The notes under the pieces were generated by a model. It had not been told where the DNA came from. It made no database searches and saw nothing but the letters and a program-made list of their open reading frames with translations. From Candidatus Parcubacteria bacterium (lineage in GTDB: Bacteria > Patescibacteriota > Patescibacteriia > PEXW01), in the NCBI GenBank assembly GCA_003597955.1, contig QZJU01000006.1:1-64000 (forward strand): a stretch of DNA of 64,000 nucleotides, read 5' to 3'. Positions 41,288 through 51,310 of the stretch are shown here, in pieces. The position numbers and the translations under genes were made by a program. Positions within the stretch are counted from its first letter, which is position 1. Each line of letters begins with the position of its first letter.

Positions 41288-42714
41288 TTACCGCTTTAAA
41301 CCTGGGCCGCCAATCAAGATTTTTTTTGGCCAGCGCCTGCCTGGTCATTGCCGTGTCTTTGGCCTTTTTTGGAAGCCGCGAACCAGTTTTGACCTTGTTC
41401 GGGCTTTTGGTTTTAGCCGGTTTTGTTTTGTTTTGTTTTAAGCCTTTTTGGGGAATCATTGCCGTGGTTTTTCTTTTGCCTTTTGAAAGAATCGGCGCCT
41501 ATGATTACGCGGGCATTACAGTCCGGCCCAGTCAGGTCGTGGCCATTGTTCTTCTGATCGTCTGGTTGGTCCAGCGGGCATTTCAGGGCCGGTTGGCCTG
41601 GCAAAAACAACCAATTTTCTGGCCGGTTGTGTTTTTTTTAGGCATTAACGCCATTGGCCTGGCCAATTCCGAAAACCTTCAGCGCTCGGTTATGGTTTTT
41701 GGCTTTACGGCCTTTACTTTAATTGTGGGCTTGCTGATCCCGCAGATTATCACCAGCGAGCAACACTTAAAAATTGCCTATGTCGCCTTGGCCGTAACAA
41801 CGCTCCTGGTTTCCGCTTTTGGCATTTTTCAATTCTTAGGCGATTTAGCCGGCCTGCCAAATTCGGTGACAGGTTTACGCGAGCTTTATACCAAGGCGGT
41901 TCTCGGCTTCCCCAGAGTCCAGTCAACGGCTTTGGAGCCTTTGTATTTTGCGAATTTTTTAATTTTTCCAATCTCTTTATTCGTGGCCAGGCTTTTTGGC
42001 AAAATCAAAACCAGCGGCTTGCTGGGCTTGCCCCTGCTTATGGTGTCCGGTCTGGTTTTTGTTTTAACCGTGGCTCGGGGTGGGTATTTTGGTTTGTTGG
42101 CTAGCGTACTCGTGATCTTTTTGCTTTCTTGGCGGCAAATTTTAAACCCCGGCAAAGTTTTGGCGCTTTTTGCTTCGGGCATAATAATTGCCTTTGCCGC
42201 CATGCAGCTTTTAGGCAGCGGTACCGACGCCTTTAGCACGCAAAAATTCGGCCAACATATTCAGGCTTTATTCACGGGCGCTTCTTTTGAAGAACGCGTG
42301 GCGACTTTTGATTTGGCCAACCAAGCGTTTCACGAGCAGCCTTGGGTTGGTATTGGCCCAGGGCAGTTCGGGCCTTACGCCTCCATAAACCCATTTTTTG
42401 AACCCGAAGACGGCTGGAAGATCGTGAACAATCTCACTTTGGAACTGCTGGCTGAAACAGGAATTTTAGGCTTATTAGCAATGGCCTGCGTTTTTATTGT
42501 AATTTTCTGGCGCAGCCTTCGGGTTTTGAAAACTCCAACCTCGCCAAACTTGCGAGCATTTTTAATCGGCGGTACAGCCGCCTTAGTGGGCATTTTGGTG
42601 CAATACCAAACTTTTTCAATTTTATACATTATGCATGTTTGGGTGGCGATCGGCCTGGTCGTCGCCGCCCAAAATATAATTTTAAAACAAGCCCATGTCG
42701 ATTCTGGCAATTAG
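41284..42714 (+). CDS. O-antigen ligase/polymerase family membrane protein
   Basis: 476 residues with about 11 membrane segments. The large outside loop containing FEERVATFDLANQAFHEQPWVGIGPGQFG is the Wzy_C-type region of O-antigen ligases and polymerases. It would polymerise or attach the surface glycan outside the membrane. It overlaps the preceding gene by 4 bases and a second, related gene by 20 bases. Confidence 0.85.
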   Translation: MITALNLGRQSRFFLASACLVIAVSLAFFGSREPVLTLFGLLVLAGFVLFCFKPFWGIIAVVFLLPFERIGAYDYAGITVRPSQVVAIVLLIVWLVQRAFQGRLAWQKQPIFWPVVFFLGINAIGLANSENLQRSVMVFGFTAFTLIVGLLIPQIITSEQHLKIAYVALAVTTLLVSAFGIFQFLGDLAGLPNSVTGLRELYTKAVLGFPRVQSTALEPLYFANFLIFPISLFVARLFGKIKTSGLLGLPLLMVSGLVFVLTVARGGYFGLLASVLVIFLLSWRQILNPGKVLALFASGIIIAFAAMQLLGSGTDAFSTQKFGQHIQALFTGASFEERVATFDLANQAFHEQPWVGIGPGQFGPYASINPFFEPEDGWKIVNNLTLELLAETGILGLLAMACVFIVIFWRSLRVLKTPTSPNLRAFLIGGTAALVGILVQYQTFSILYIMHVWVAIGLVVAAQNIILKQAHVDSGN

Positions 42715-43954
42715 TTTGGGGGTATTAATTTTGTTTTTCGCCTGGCGAAAACCCGTTTGGGTCGGCCTATTCGTCTTGCTTTTGCTGCCCACTTATCAAT
42801 TGCGCTTTGAAGTGTTCGGCTTGCCGACCACGGTTTTGGAATTTTTGGTTTGGTTTTCGGTCGCCGGACTTATCTTAGCCTTGGGTTTAAAAAAAATAAG
42901 CTGGCCAAAACTTTCAAATTGGCATTGGCTGGCAACAGTGATTTGGCTGGGTGTTGGGCTTTTTGGCGTTTGGGTCTCTGGCGATCATTATCAAGCATTG
43001 GGCTTGTATCGAGCTTATTTTTTGGAGCCAATTTTGCTAATGCCCTGGCTGGTAATTATCGCCCAAAGCGAGACCAACCGCCGGTTAGTGCTTTTGGTTT
43101 TTAGTCTTCAAATTTTGATATTAGGCTTCATGGCTCTTGGCCAAAGATTCGGACTTTTTGTCTCACCTTCGCCGTGGATTCTGGAAAATCCCCCTCGGGT
43201 TTCCGGCTGGTTTGCTTTTCCCAACGCTTTGGCTCTGTATGTTGCGCCGCTTTCCGCATTCCTTTTTGGCGCGTGGCTTAAGTTAAGAAGCATAAAAAGT
43301 TGGCCGGAAACGCCCTTGTGGATAATTAGCGCTTTTTTTGGTTTTTTGGCATGCTTGCTGGCAAATTCCCAGGGCGCACTAATTGGTTTAGCTGCAGTTT
43401 TGGTGTCAGCCGGCTTTTTTGTTAAGCGCAAGCGGCTGTGGTTCGGCGTGGTCGTCATCGTCTGCGCCGCCCTGCTCTTTATCCCTATTGTCAGGCAGAA
43501 AAGTTTGGAAATAGTTACTGGCGCGGATGTTTCGACGGATGTGCGAAGAGTTTTATGGCAGGGCACCTGGCGGCTTTTGCAAGCCCGCCCAATTACCGGC
43601 GCGGGTTTGGGCAATTTTCCGGAAGTTTACAAGGTTTACAAGCTGCCCCAGCATGTTGAGTTCTTGCAGTATCCGCATAACTTGATTTTGAATGTTTGGT
43701 CAGAAGTGGGTTTGCCCGGCTTAGTTTTTAGTTTAATTGCCGTTATTTGGCTAAGCATAAGGCTTTTTCAGGCAGTGCGGAATCAGAATCATTGGGCTAT
43801 GGCCGGAGTTTTTGCGTGGCTGGCTTTAGTGGTCCATGGCTTGGTGGATGTGCCATTTTTTAAAAACGATTTAGCCATTTTAACTCTGGGACTCTTTATA
43901 TTTGCAGTATTTCTGCCGCCGGGCGATAAAGCCAAAAACAAAATTCCGTCATAA
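42695..43954 (+). CDS. O-antigen ligase/polymerase family membrane protein
   Basis: 419 residues, about 11 membrane segments, with the same Wzy_C-type loop (VRRVLWQGTWRLLQARPITGAGLGNFPEVYK and QYPHNLILNVWSEVGLPGL). Two ligase-type genes in tandem suggest one polymerase and one ligase. Terminates in a strong hairpin. Confidence 0.85.
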   Translation: MSILAISLGVLILFFAWRKPVWVGLFVLLLLPTYQLRFEVFGLPTTVLEFLVWFSVAGLILALGLKKISWPKLSNWHWLATVIWLGVGLFGVWVSGDHYQALGLYRAYFLEPILLMPWLVIIAQSETNRRLVLLVFSLQILILGFMALGQRFGLFVSPSPWILENPPRVSGWFAFPNALALYVAPLSAFLFGAWLKLRSIKSWPETPLWIISAFFGFLACLLANSQGALIGLAAVLVSAGFFVKRKRLWFGVVVIVCAALLFIPIVRQKSLEIVTGADVSTDVRRVLWQGTWRLLQARPITGAGLGNFPEVYKVYKLPQHVEFLQYPHNLILNVWSEVGLPGLVFSLIAVIWLSIRLFQAVRNQNHWAMAGVFAWLALVVHGLVDVPFFKNDLAILTLGLFIFAVFLPPGDKAKNKIPS

Positions 43955-43977
43955 ATTCAATTTAGACGGAATTTTGT
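43942..43977 (+). terminator. terminator of the surface-glycan operon
   Basis: AATTCCGTC (43942-43950) and GACGGAATT (43965-43973) pair around a 14-base loop, followed by T. The first arm lies in the last codons of the gene. Confidence 0.75.
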
Positions 43978-44034
43978 TAACTTGACTCTGGTTAAAATTT
44001 TCCAAAGCCAGTTTTTTGCTTTTGATTGTAAAGT

Positions 44035-44094
44035 TTAGCGCTTCTTCTTCTTTTTGCCACCCTTCTTCTTTTTCGCTGCTTTCTTTTTTGCCAT
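44035..44094 (-). CDS. 19-residue Lys-rich miniprotein
   Basis: The peptide is MAKKKAAKKKKGGKKKKKR and is complete with stop. A strong AGAGGAGGTG lies 7 bases before the ATG and an extended -10 (TGC-TATAAT, reverse of 44165-44174) lies further upstream, so this is probably a real expressed gene, not a chance frame. The composition (about 70% Lys) suggests binding to DNA, RNA or acidic protein. It is comparable to the small basic protein at 5462 but not similar in sequence. Confidence 0.55.
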   Translation of the reverse strand: MAKKKAAKKKKGGKKKKKR

Positions 44095-44232
44095 GGTAAT
44101 GACACCTCCTCTCAAAATAAACTCAAAGTTAAATGTCAAAAATTATTTTTGCTTAACTAAAATAATTATAGCACAAAAAATCTCGTCAAGCAATGTCAAG
44201 AGCCTATTTGACGATTAGGGTTTTAATAAAAA

Positions 44233-46050
44233 TTAAATTTTTTGCCTGGCTTGCCGCCGCCGATCAGCGGAATTTAGCAATTTTTTTCTAATGCGAATGC
44301 TTTGAGGCGTCACTTCTACCAATTCGTCGGCGCTTATATACTCCAAAGCGAATTCCAAGGTGATTTCTTTTGGCGGCGCCAGCTGAATGGCCTCATCCGA
44401 ACCCGACGCCCGCATATTCGAAAGCCTTTTGGCCTTGCAAACATTCACTTCAATGTCTTCATCTCGGCTGTTTTGGCCTACCACCATGCCTTGGTAGACC
44501 GGCTCCCCCGGGCCAATAAATAATTCTCCCCGACCTTGGGCGATTTCCAGTCCGTAGGCATTGCTTTTTCCGGTTTCCGTGGCAATCAAGGAGCCGTGGG
44601 GAAAGGGGTTAAGTTCCGGAACCGCCGGTCGGAAATTTTCAAAAACATGGTGCATGATTAAAGTGCCGCGGGTTTTGGTTAAGAGTAAACTTTTCAAACC
44701 CAGCAAACCTCGGGTTGGCGTTAAGTATTCCAGTCTGACGGTTTTGTCCGCTTCGGTTTGCATATGTTTTAATTCGCCGCGACGTTTGCCGACTTCGGAG
44801 ATGACTTCGCCCTGATAAGCCTCAGCCACCCTAATGCTTAGCAGTTCCCAGGGCTCTAGAGTTTTCCCGTCAAGAGTTTTGGTTATGACCTTCGGCTGAC
44901 CGATCTGTAATTCAAAACCCTCGCGCCGCATGGTTTCAATTAAAATGCTCAAATGCAGTTCGCCCCGCCCCGAAACCAAAAATTGATCTGAAGTTAATCC
45001 CGGCGCGACGCGCAAAGCCACATTGGTTTCCAGTTCTTTATATAATCTTTCTTGAATATTGCGCGAGGTCACCAGCTTGCCTTCTTGGCCGACGAATGGA
45101 CTGGTGTTGGCGCCAAAAGTCATTTGCATGGTTGGTTCATCGATAGCTACGGGCGGCAGAGGCTTGGGATTATCAGGGTCAGTAATCGTTTCGCCGATGT
45201 TTATTTTTTCAAAACCCGCCACTGCCACGATTTCACCCACGGCCGCCTGCTCAACGCTTGTTTTTTCTAGACCTTGGTAAACTAAAATTTCAGTCACTCG
45301 GCTTTTGGTCATCGCGCCGTCAGCGCTAATCAAGGCCGCTTCTTGGCCTTTTTTAAGTAGTCCAGCCGTGATTTTGCCAATGCCCATTTTGCCTTTGTAA
45401 TTGTCGTAAGCAATGGCCAAGATCAATATTTGCAGGGTTGCGTTAGGGTCGCCCTGGGGCGCGGGAAAGAATTCCAAAATTTTATCCAGCAGGGGATTAA
45501 TGTTTTTGCCCGGCTCGGCTGCGCTCAAACTCGCCGTGCCGTGCAGGGCCGAAGCATACACGATCGGGAACTCCAATTGTTCGTGATCGGCGCCTAAGTC
45601 CACAAAAAGGTCGAAAGTTCGATTGATAACTTCTTCAATTTGCGCATCACGCCGGTCAATTTTGTTTATTACCACAACGGCCTTTAGACCAAGCTCCAAA
45701 GCTTTTTTTAAAACAAATTTGGTTTGAGGCATTGGCCCCTCCTTGGCGTCCACCAGCAAGATGACCCCATCCACCATGCGCAAAGTCCGCTCCACTTCAC
45801 CGCCAAAATCCGCATGACCCGGCGTGTCCACGATATTTATTTTCACGCCTTGGTAAACTACGCTGGCGTTTTTTGCTCGGATGGTAATGCCGCGCTCGCG
45901 TTCCAAATCCAACGAATCCATAATTAATTTTCCGGCTGTTTCCGAATCGACCGCGTGGGTTTGTTTCAAGATCGCGTCAACCAATGTGGTTTTGCCATGA
46001 TCGACATGCGCAATGATGGCAATGTTTCTAATTTTTTGAAGTTCTGGCAT
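44233..46050 (-). CDS. typA: ribosome-associated GTPase TypA/BipA
   Basis: 605 residues. G1 AHVDHGKTTLVDAI, the switch region RGITIRAKNASV, DTPGHADFGGEVER and NKIDRRDAQIEEV are intact, followed by EF-G-like domains and the C-terminal BipA domain (GRGELFIGPGEPVYQGMVVG). It assists ribosome assembly and translation under stress. The promoter on the minus strand abuts palindrome C (TTGACG, 16 bases, TACTCT). Confidence 0.97.
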   Translation of the reverse strand: MPELQKIRNIAIIAHVDHGKTTLVDAILKQTHAVDSETAGKLIMDSLDLERERGITIRAKNASVVYQGVKINIVDTPGHADFGGEVERTLRMVDGVILLVDAKEGPMPQTKFVLKKALELGLKAVVVINKIDRRDAQIEEVINRTFDLFVDLGADHEQLEFPIVYASALHGTASLSAAEPGKNINPLLDKILEFFPAPQGDPNATLQILILAIAYDNYKGKMGIGKITAGLLKKGQEAALISADGAMTKSRVTEILVYQGLEKTSVEQAAVGEIVAVAGFEKINIGETITDPDNPKPLPPVAIDEPTMQMTFGANTSPFVGQEGKLVTSRNIQERLYKELETNVALRVAPGLTSDQFLVSGRGELHLSILIETMRREGFELQIGQPKVITKTLDGKTLEPWELLSIRVAEAYQGEVISEVGKRRGELKHMQTEADKTVRLEYLTPTRGLLGLKSLLLTKTRGTLIMHHVFENFRPAVPELNPFPHGSLIATETGKSNAYGLEIAQGRGELFIGPGEPVYQGMVVGQNSRDEDIEVNVCKAKRLSNMRASGSDEAIQLAPPKEITLEFALEYISADELVEVTPQSIRIRKKLLNSADRRRQARQKI

Positions 46051-46100
46051 TTAGAGAGAGTGACTTTCAAAATAAAATTCGCCAACAAGTGGTCAAAATG

Positions 46101-46128
46101 AGAGTATCATACCTTGGATTATCGTCAA
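46101..46128 (-). promoter_or_regulatory. typA promoter beside palindrome C
   Basis: On the minus strand TTGACG, a 16-base spacer and TACTCT (46106-46101). The -35 box is directly attached to the arm of palindrome C, as in copies A and B. Confidence 0.4.
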
Positions 46129-46237
46129 CCCCGCACCACTTTTCAACTAAATTCTTAAAATTTAAGTTTTAAGATATTTGCTCGGTTGAATATCTAATTA
46201 ATACTAAAAAGCGTTGGGCTGAAAAGTGGTGCGGGGT
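46128..46237. repeat. palindrome element, copy C
   Basis: ACCCCGCACCACTTTTCA (46128-46145) and its complement (46220-46237) are an 18-bp perfect inverted repeat. Inside, AGATATT (46172-46178) pairs with AATATCT (46189-46195), as in copy A. It sits between typA and the convergent-start small membrane protein gene. Confidence 0.65.
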
Positions 46238-46276
46238 CAAACACCCAAAGCTTTCCAAAAATCTTGAATTTTGGTG

Positions 46277-46282
46277 TATAGT
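46277..46282 (+). promoter_or_regulatory. -10 box giving a leaderless start
   Basis: TATAGT (46277-46282) places the transcript start at about 46289, which is the A of the ATG. The -35 region is weak. Confidence 0.5.
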
Positions 46283-46288
46283 AAGGCT

Positions 46289-46639
46289 ATGATTTTGATA
46301 CGCTGGATCATAAATGCCCTCATGGTCATTCTGGTCACTTATGTTGTGCCAGGCATAAGCGTTACCTCATTTTATACGGCCTTAATTGTGGCTTTAATTT
46401 ATGGAATACTAAACGCCATAATCAGGCCGATTTTGGTGATTTTAACCCTGCCTATAAACTTGATTACTTTGGGCCTGTTTACGCTCATTATTAATGCGGT
46501 ACTGTTTTGGCTGGTCAGCACCATTGTTAAAGGCTTTGCTGTGGAAGGCTTTTGGTCGGCGTTCTTCGGCGCGCTCGTGCTCTGGGTTTTTAGCTTTTTA
46601 ACCAACGGCATTTTAAAGGCGGCAAAACCAAAGATTTGA
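46289..46639 (+). CDS. phage-holin-family-4-like membrane protein
   Basis: 116 residues from the ATG at 46289; a GTG at 46271 is in frame but would lie upstream of the -10 box. Four short membrane segments (about 3-20, 27-48, 52-75, 88-106). YGILNAIIRPILVILTLPINLITLGLFTLIINAVLFWL is the typical YvlD/holin-4 pattern. These are chromosomal membrane proteins, not evidence of a prophage. Function unknown. Confidence 0.85.
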   Translation: MILIRWIINALMVILVTYVVPGISVTSFYTALIVALIYGILNAIIRPILVILTLPINLITLGLFTLIINAVLFWLVSTIVKGFAVEGFWSAFFGALVLWVFSFLTNGILKAAKPKI

Positions 46640-46732
46640 ATTTTTGGCTAATTTAAGCCAATAATACCTATAAAACCCAATTAAATGGGCTGGAATTTTT
46701 TAGTTTTCCACAGCTTGTAAACATTTAGGGTT

Positions 46733-46804
46733 GACAAAAAATCTGTATGTGCTAAGGTCGGGTGTTCAAAAATCTTGCACAGATAATGTGGCAAGATTTT
46801 TTGA
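46733..46804 (+). promoter_or_regulatory. promoter plus attenuator-like hairpin
   Basis: TTGACA, a 16-base spacer and TAAGGT (46733-46760) are followed at once by a strong hairpin, AAAAATCTTGC (46768-46778) with GCAAGATTTTTT (46791-46802), an intrinsic-terminator shape with a T run. It lies in the leader of the 3D-domain gene and would attenuate it unless melted. Confidence 0.5.
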
Positions 46805-46821
46805 ATTTCAAATTTGCAATT

Positions 46822-47352
46822 ATGAACCTGACCAAGCGACAATCCAAGCGCATTCGCAAGCTAATGCAATTCATGCTGGTGGTATTGATTTGGCAATTTA
46901 GTTTTCCCCAGCATGCTATGGCCCACAATGTCAACACGGAAAGAAAAGAAAATTCCGGCGCGAATTTTATGGTGCCCAAAGACTCAGATCTTTTGCCGGC
47001 CGTGCCACCAGCGGTAAAAATTGAAAAACCCATCGTTGATGAACCCAAACACATAGTCAAGCAGACTTTGACTGTGGTTATGACCGCTTACTCCTCGACT
47101 CGCGCGCAAACCGACAATGATCCTTTTACTACAGCTTCCGGAGAAAAGGTCCGTGATGGCATTGTGGCCATGAACCAAGTGCCGTTTGGCACAAAAATCC
47201 GGATACCGGATAAATTTGGTGATAAAATTTTTGTCGTCAAAGATCGCATGAGCGCTCGTTATGGTAAGAGCCGCGGAGACATTTGGATGAAGACATATCA
47301 GCAGGCCAAGCAGTGGGGCGTAAAGCGCGTTAAGGTTGAGATATTAAAATAA
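46822..47352 (+). CDS. secreted 3D-domain protein
   Basis: About 176 residues from the ATG at 46822, with a basic start and a signal/anchor segment (about 18-36, FMLVVLIWQFSFPQHAMA). The C-terminal 3D domain reads VVMTAYSSTRAQTDNDPFTTASGEKVRDG then FGTKIRIPDKFGDKIFVVKDRMSARYG, the family's Asp-rich double-psi barrel. Such proteins are often murein-degrading lytic transglycosylase-like enzymes. Start codons at 46762 and 46786 are also in frame but overlap the hairpin. Confidence 0.8.
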   Translation: MNLTKRQSKRIRKLMQFMLVVLIWQFSFPQHAMAHNVNTERKENSGANFMVPKDSDLLPAVPPAVKIEKPIVDEPKHIVKQTLTVVMTAYSSTRAQTDNDPFTTASGEKVRDGIVAMNQVPFGTKIRIPDKFGDKIFVVKDRMSARYGKSRGDIWMKTYQQAKQWGVKRVKVEILK

Positions 47353-47419
47353 TAAAATTATTCAGGTTTTAGTTGAAGACTTGAATAACTTTGTGTTAGG
47401 CTGGTTATGAATTGCCAAC

Positions 47420-47506
47420 GCCGCCGTGGTGGAACTGGTATACACAAGGGACTTAAAATCCCTCGGGGGCAACCCCTTGTCGGTCCGAGTCCGACCGGCG
47501 GCACCA
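47420..47506 (+). tRNA. tRNA-Leu (UAA)
   Basis: 87 bases with a long variable arm and encoded CCA. The loop CUUAAAA between GGGA and TCCC gives anticodon UAA. Acceptor GCCGCCG pairs with CGGCGGC. Confidence 0.95.
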
Positions 47507-47855
47507 GCTCGTTTCGTGTCTCGAGCTACGTTTTGCCAAAAACGGCAAGAGCCTCACTCACTCGCAATGTCTTGTTTAAAAGCAGTTTTGTAAATCCACT
47601 TGGTTTACTGGTTAATAAAAAATTCCATTATGACGAACAGACCGTAAAAAAGCATTAAAAGCCTAAACACTCTTGATCGCTAAAGTGATTGATATTCGTA
47701 CCCTTGGCAAAGTCAGCGCTTTTTACCACTCCAATCAGCGAGATTATTGGCGGTGAAAAAAAATAAAAAGCATGGAAATTTTGGCTTTTTCTGTATTCTT
47801 CATGCTAGCATTTTTAAATTCGCCCTAAACCAGCCGACTCTTAGTCTGCGATTCA
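47507..47855. other. gene-free gap between tRNA genes
   Basis: About 350 bases. Small hairpins after the tRNA (AGCTCG/CGAGCT; TTGCC/GGCAAG) may terminate it. A stem CACTCCAAT/ATTGGCGGTG lies near 47725-47755 but has no T run in a useful position. Otherwise nothing is recognised. Confidence 0.4.
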
Positions 47856-47930
47856 TGGAGCGGGTGATGGGATTCGCACCCACGGCCTCTTCCTTGGCAA
47901 GGAAGCGTTCTACTACTGAACTACACCCGC
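47856..47930 (-). tRNA. tRNA-Gly (GCC)
   Basis: 75 bases with encoded CCA. The loop UUGCCAA between CTTCC and GGAAG gives anticodon GCC. Acceptor GCGGGTG with CACCCGC. Confidence 0.95.
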
Positions 47931-47936
47931 ATTTAT

Positions 47937-48011
47937 TGGAGGCCACGGGCGGGATTGAACCGCCGTATAAGGGTTTTGCAGACCCTCGCCTTACCACTTG
48001 GCTACGTGGCC
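47937..48011 (-). tRNA. tRNA-Cys (GCA)
   Basis: 75 bases with encoded CCA, six bases before the tRNA-Gly gene on the same strand. The loop CUGCAAA between AGGGT and ACCCT gives anticodon GCA. Acceptor GGCCACG with CGTGGCC. Confidence 0.95.
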
Positions 48012-48239
48012 ATTATGTTTATTTGTTTCAGAAGTCGTCAGTCCTCGCCAAGCTTGCGCTAGACTCGTCTGCTCCGCCCTTGGGCGGCTTGCCTCGCTTC
48101 TGCCCGTTCCGCTTTTCTGCGGAATCCACTTGCCCACCCGACTGAACTAAGTCAGTCGTTCGGGCGGGGCCACGTGGCCCAATTTCCCCTTGGCCTTAGT
48201 ATGGCCTAATGTAACAAATATCCAATATTATCGCAACAA
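48012..48239. repeat. palindrome-rich spacer next to tRNA-Cys
   Basis: No gene. Contains CCGCCC-TTG-GGGCGG, a CCCGACTGA/TCAGTCG stem with a CGGG end and GGCCACGTGGCC near 48168, which repeats the acceptor end of tRNA-Cys as a palindrome. It is like the hairpin-rich flanks of tRNA-Glu and tRNA-Ile. Confidence 0.4.
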
Positions 48240-49273
48240 TTATAAAATTAGCATACCATCACCAAAAGAAAAAAACTTGAATTTCTGGGCGATAGCTCTT
48301 TGGTAAAGTTGGAAAAGCGTTTTTCGGCCGGTAAAAGCTGAAACCAGCATCAAAAGGCTGGATTTTGGGACATGGAAATTCGTGATCAAACCATCAATAA
48401 ATTTAAATTTATAACCGGGTTGGATAAAAAGCTGGGTATCACCAGAAAATCTATTCAATTTACTGCTGATGGCGCTTGATTCCAAAGTTCTTGCTACGGT
48501 AGTGCCAACCGCAATGATTGGCTGATGGTTTTGTTTAGCCCGGTTTAACACCTGGGCTGTTTTATGGTCTATTTCAAAATATTCAGAATGTAATTGCTTG
48601 GTTTTTAAATGTTTTTCCGTTAATGGCGCAAAAGTGCCTAAGTTTACGTGAAGGGTGACAAAGGCAATTTTATTTCCCCGCTCCTTTATTTTACTCATCA
48701 AGTTTTTGGTGAAATGTAAAGAAGCGGTTGGCGCGGCAATGGAGCCGGGAACATTGGCAAAAACCGTTTGATACTGGGCTTTTTTTTGGGCTTCGGTCAA
48801 AGGTGATTTTTTTAGGTAAGGCGGCAGCGGCGCGACTCCAAACCTCATTAAAATTGTTTCCAGCTGGCTGATGGGAAAAGTCGATTTAAAAACATAATGA
48901 TTATTTATTTTTTTGACCAGCTGAAATTGAATTCGAGGGGTTAATGTGTATTTTTCGCCGATCACTAATCGATTTTCGCATAACGCCCAAATATATCGCC
49001 GGTTTTTTTTAAGGTACAGAATTTTTATTTTGCCGCCAGTCGGCTTTTGCAAAATCAAACGAGCCGGCAATACCTTGGTCTGATTAAAAACCAAGACCGA
49101 ATTTTCGGGTAGATATTCTGGCAAATTATTAAATCTATCAAGTTTTATTTTTTTAGTTTTTCTTTCATAAATTAAAAGCCTGGCCTGGTCACGTGGCTGC
49201 GCAAGTTTTTGAGCGATTAAACTTTTGGGGATTTTGTAATCGTACAGCCTCAAAATCGCTTTTAAATTTTTCA

Positions 49274-49274
<1 letters not shown>
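48240..49274 (-). CDS. queA: tRNA epoxyqueuosine precursor synthesis enzyme QueA
   Basis: 344 residues, S-adenosylmethionine:tRNA ribosyltransferase-isomerase. It opens with YDIPKSLIA-like YDYKIPKSLIAQKLAQPRDQARLL. The family segments YQTVFANVPGSIAAPTASLHFT and FITNFHVPKSSLLMLVSAF are present. It adds the cyclopentenediol ring precursor to 7-aminomethyl-deazaguanine at tRNA position 34. It directly follows tgt with a one-base overlap. Confidence 0.96.
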
Positions 49275-50434
<1,160 letters not shown>

Positions 50435-50507
50435 TTACGAATTACAAATAATATACGAAATACGAATACGATTAGAATTTAACCAGCTTAACATAAAAAA
50501 CCCGGAC

Positions 50508-51200
50508 TTATTTGCTCACAATAAAATATTCCGCGTTTAACAATTCTTTTATGGCAAAAGCGGGAAAGCCGGAATAAGGTCGGCCATTGTCGATTTGGGA
50601 AAGGTGACAGCAAATAATCCGTTTTTTTACGCGGGGGTTTATGGAGATTTTCAAGTTGGGTTTTGGGAATTTCGACTTGTTGGCGTACTTGCCAAATTTT
50701 CTTCGGGCTTTAAAATATATTAAGGCGCGCCGGGAAATCGTCGGCGGCAAGACAAAGGCGTAAAGGGGGAGCTGGAATTTTCGCGCTAGTTTTTTGGCGA
50801 CTTTGCCCATGGCAATGTGGTCCAAATGTCCCGTAATGCCGTCAGATCCGAAACTTAAAATCGCTTTGGGTTTAATTTTTTTTACAATGGGTAAAGATTT
50901 TCGGTAAATCGCATTTGTGAAATTTTTAATTTTTCCGTCGGGAAAATTCAGAAGCCAAATTCTGGAAAGGTGGAAAAGTTTGCCGGCTTTTAGCAGTTCT
51001 TTACGTCGGATTTTTTTGAGCTGGGCATCGGTGACGGGTTTTTTCAAATGGGACCTCCCTCTTTCGCCGCGGCTTGAACAGATTAAAAAGTTCTGGCCGC
51101 CGGATTGGTAATTTTTGAATATCGAACCAGCCGCGGCATAACTTTCGTCGTCCGGGTGGGCGGTTAAGATCAGGATTTTTTTGCCTAGGAATGTTTGCAT
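50508..51200 (-). CDS. PIG-L/LmbE-family deacetylase
   Basis: 230 residues. The metal-binding AHPDDES near residue 15 and the later LSFGSDGITGHLDHIAMGKVA fit the PIG-L fold, which removes acetyl from GlcNAc-linked substrates. It lies upstream of tgt with an 80-base gap that includes AT-rich TACGAA repeats. Substrate unknown; a sugar of the surface glycan is possible. Confidence 0.85.
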   Translation of the reverse strand: MQTFLGKKILILTAHPDDESYAAAGSIFKNYQSGGQNFLICSSRGERGRSHLKKPVTDAQLKKIRRKELLKAGKLFHLSRIWLLNFPDGKIKNFTNAIYRKSLPIVKKIKPKAILSFGSDGITGHLDHIAMGKVAKKLARKFQLPLYAFVLPPTISRRALIYFKARRKFGKYANKSKFPKPNLKISINPRVKKRIICCHLSQIDNGRPYSGFPAFAIKELLNAEYFIVSK

Positions 51201-51269
51201 AGGAACAAGCTTAAGTAAGCCGTGTTTAGTATTGTATCAGAAACGCCAAAGCCATCTCGTTAGCCAGCC

Positions 51270-51298
51270 TTGACTCGAAAGAAAATTCTTATTAAACT
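51270..51298 (+). promoter_or_regulatory. promoter of rplS
   Basis: TTGACT (51270-51275), 17 bases, TAAACT (51293-51298). The predicted start near 51305 is six bases before the ATG at 51311; no Shine-Dalgarno. Confidence 0.6.
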
Positions 51299-51310
51299 AC
51301 CCTAACCAAT

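Noticed and set aside
46289-46639. Prophage marker (holin)
   Set aside because: The holin-4/YvlD family is common on chromosomes and no other phage gene lies nearby.
47747-48145. Open frame of 132 codons over the tRNA-Gly/tRNA-Cys region
   Set aside because: It runs antisense across two confident tRNA genes and shows no protein family.
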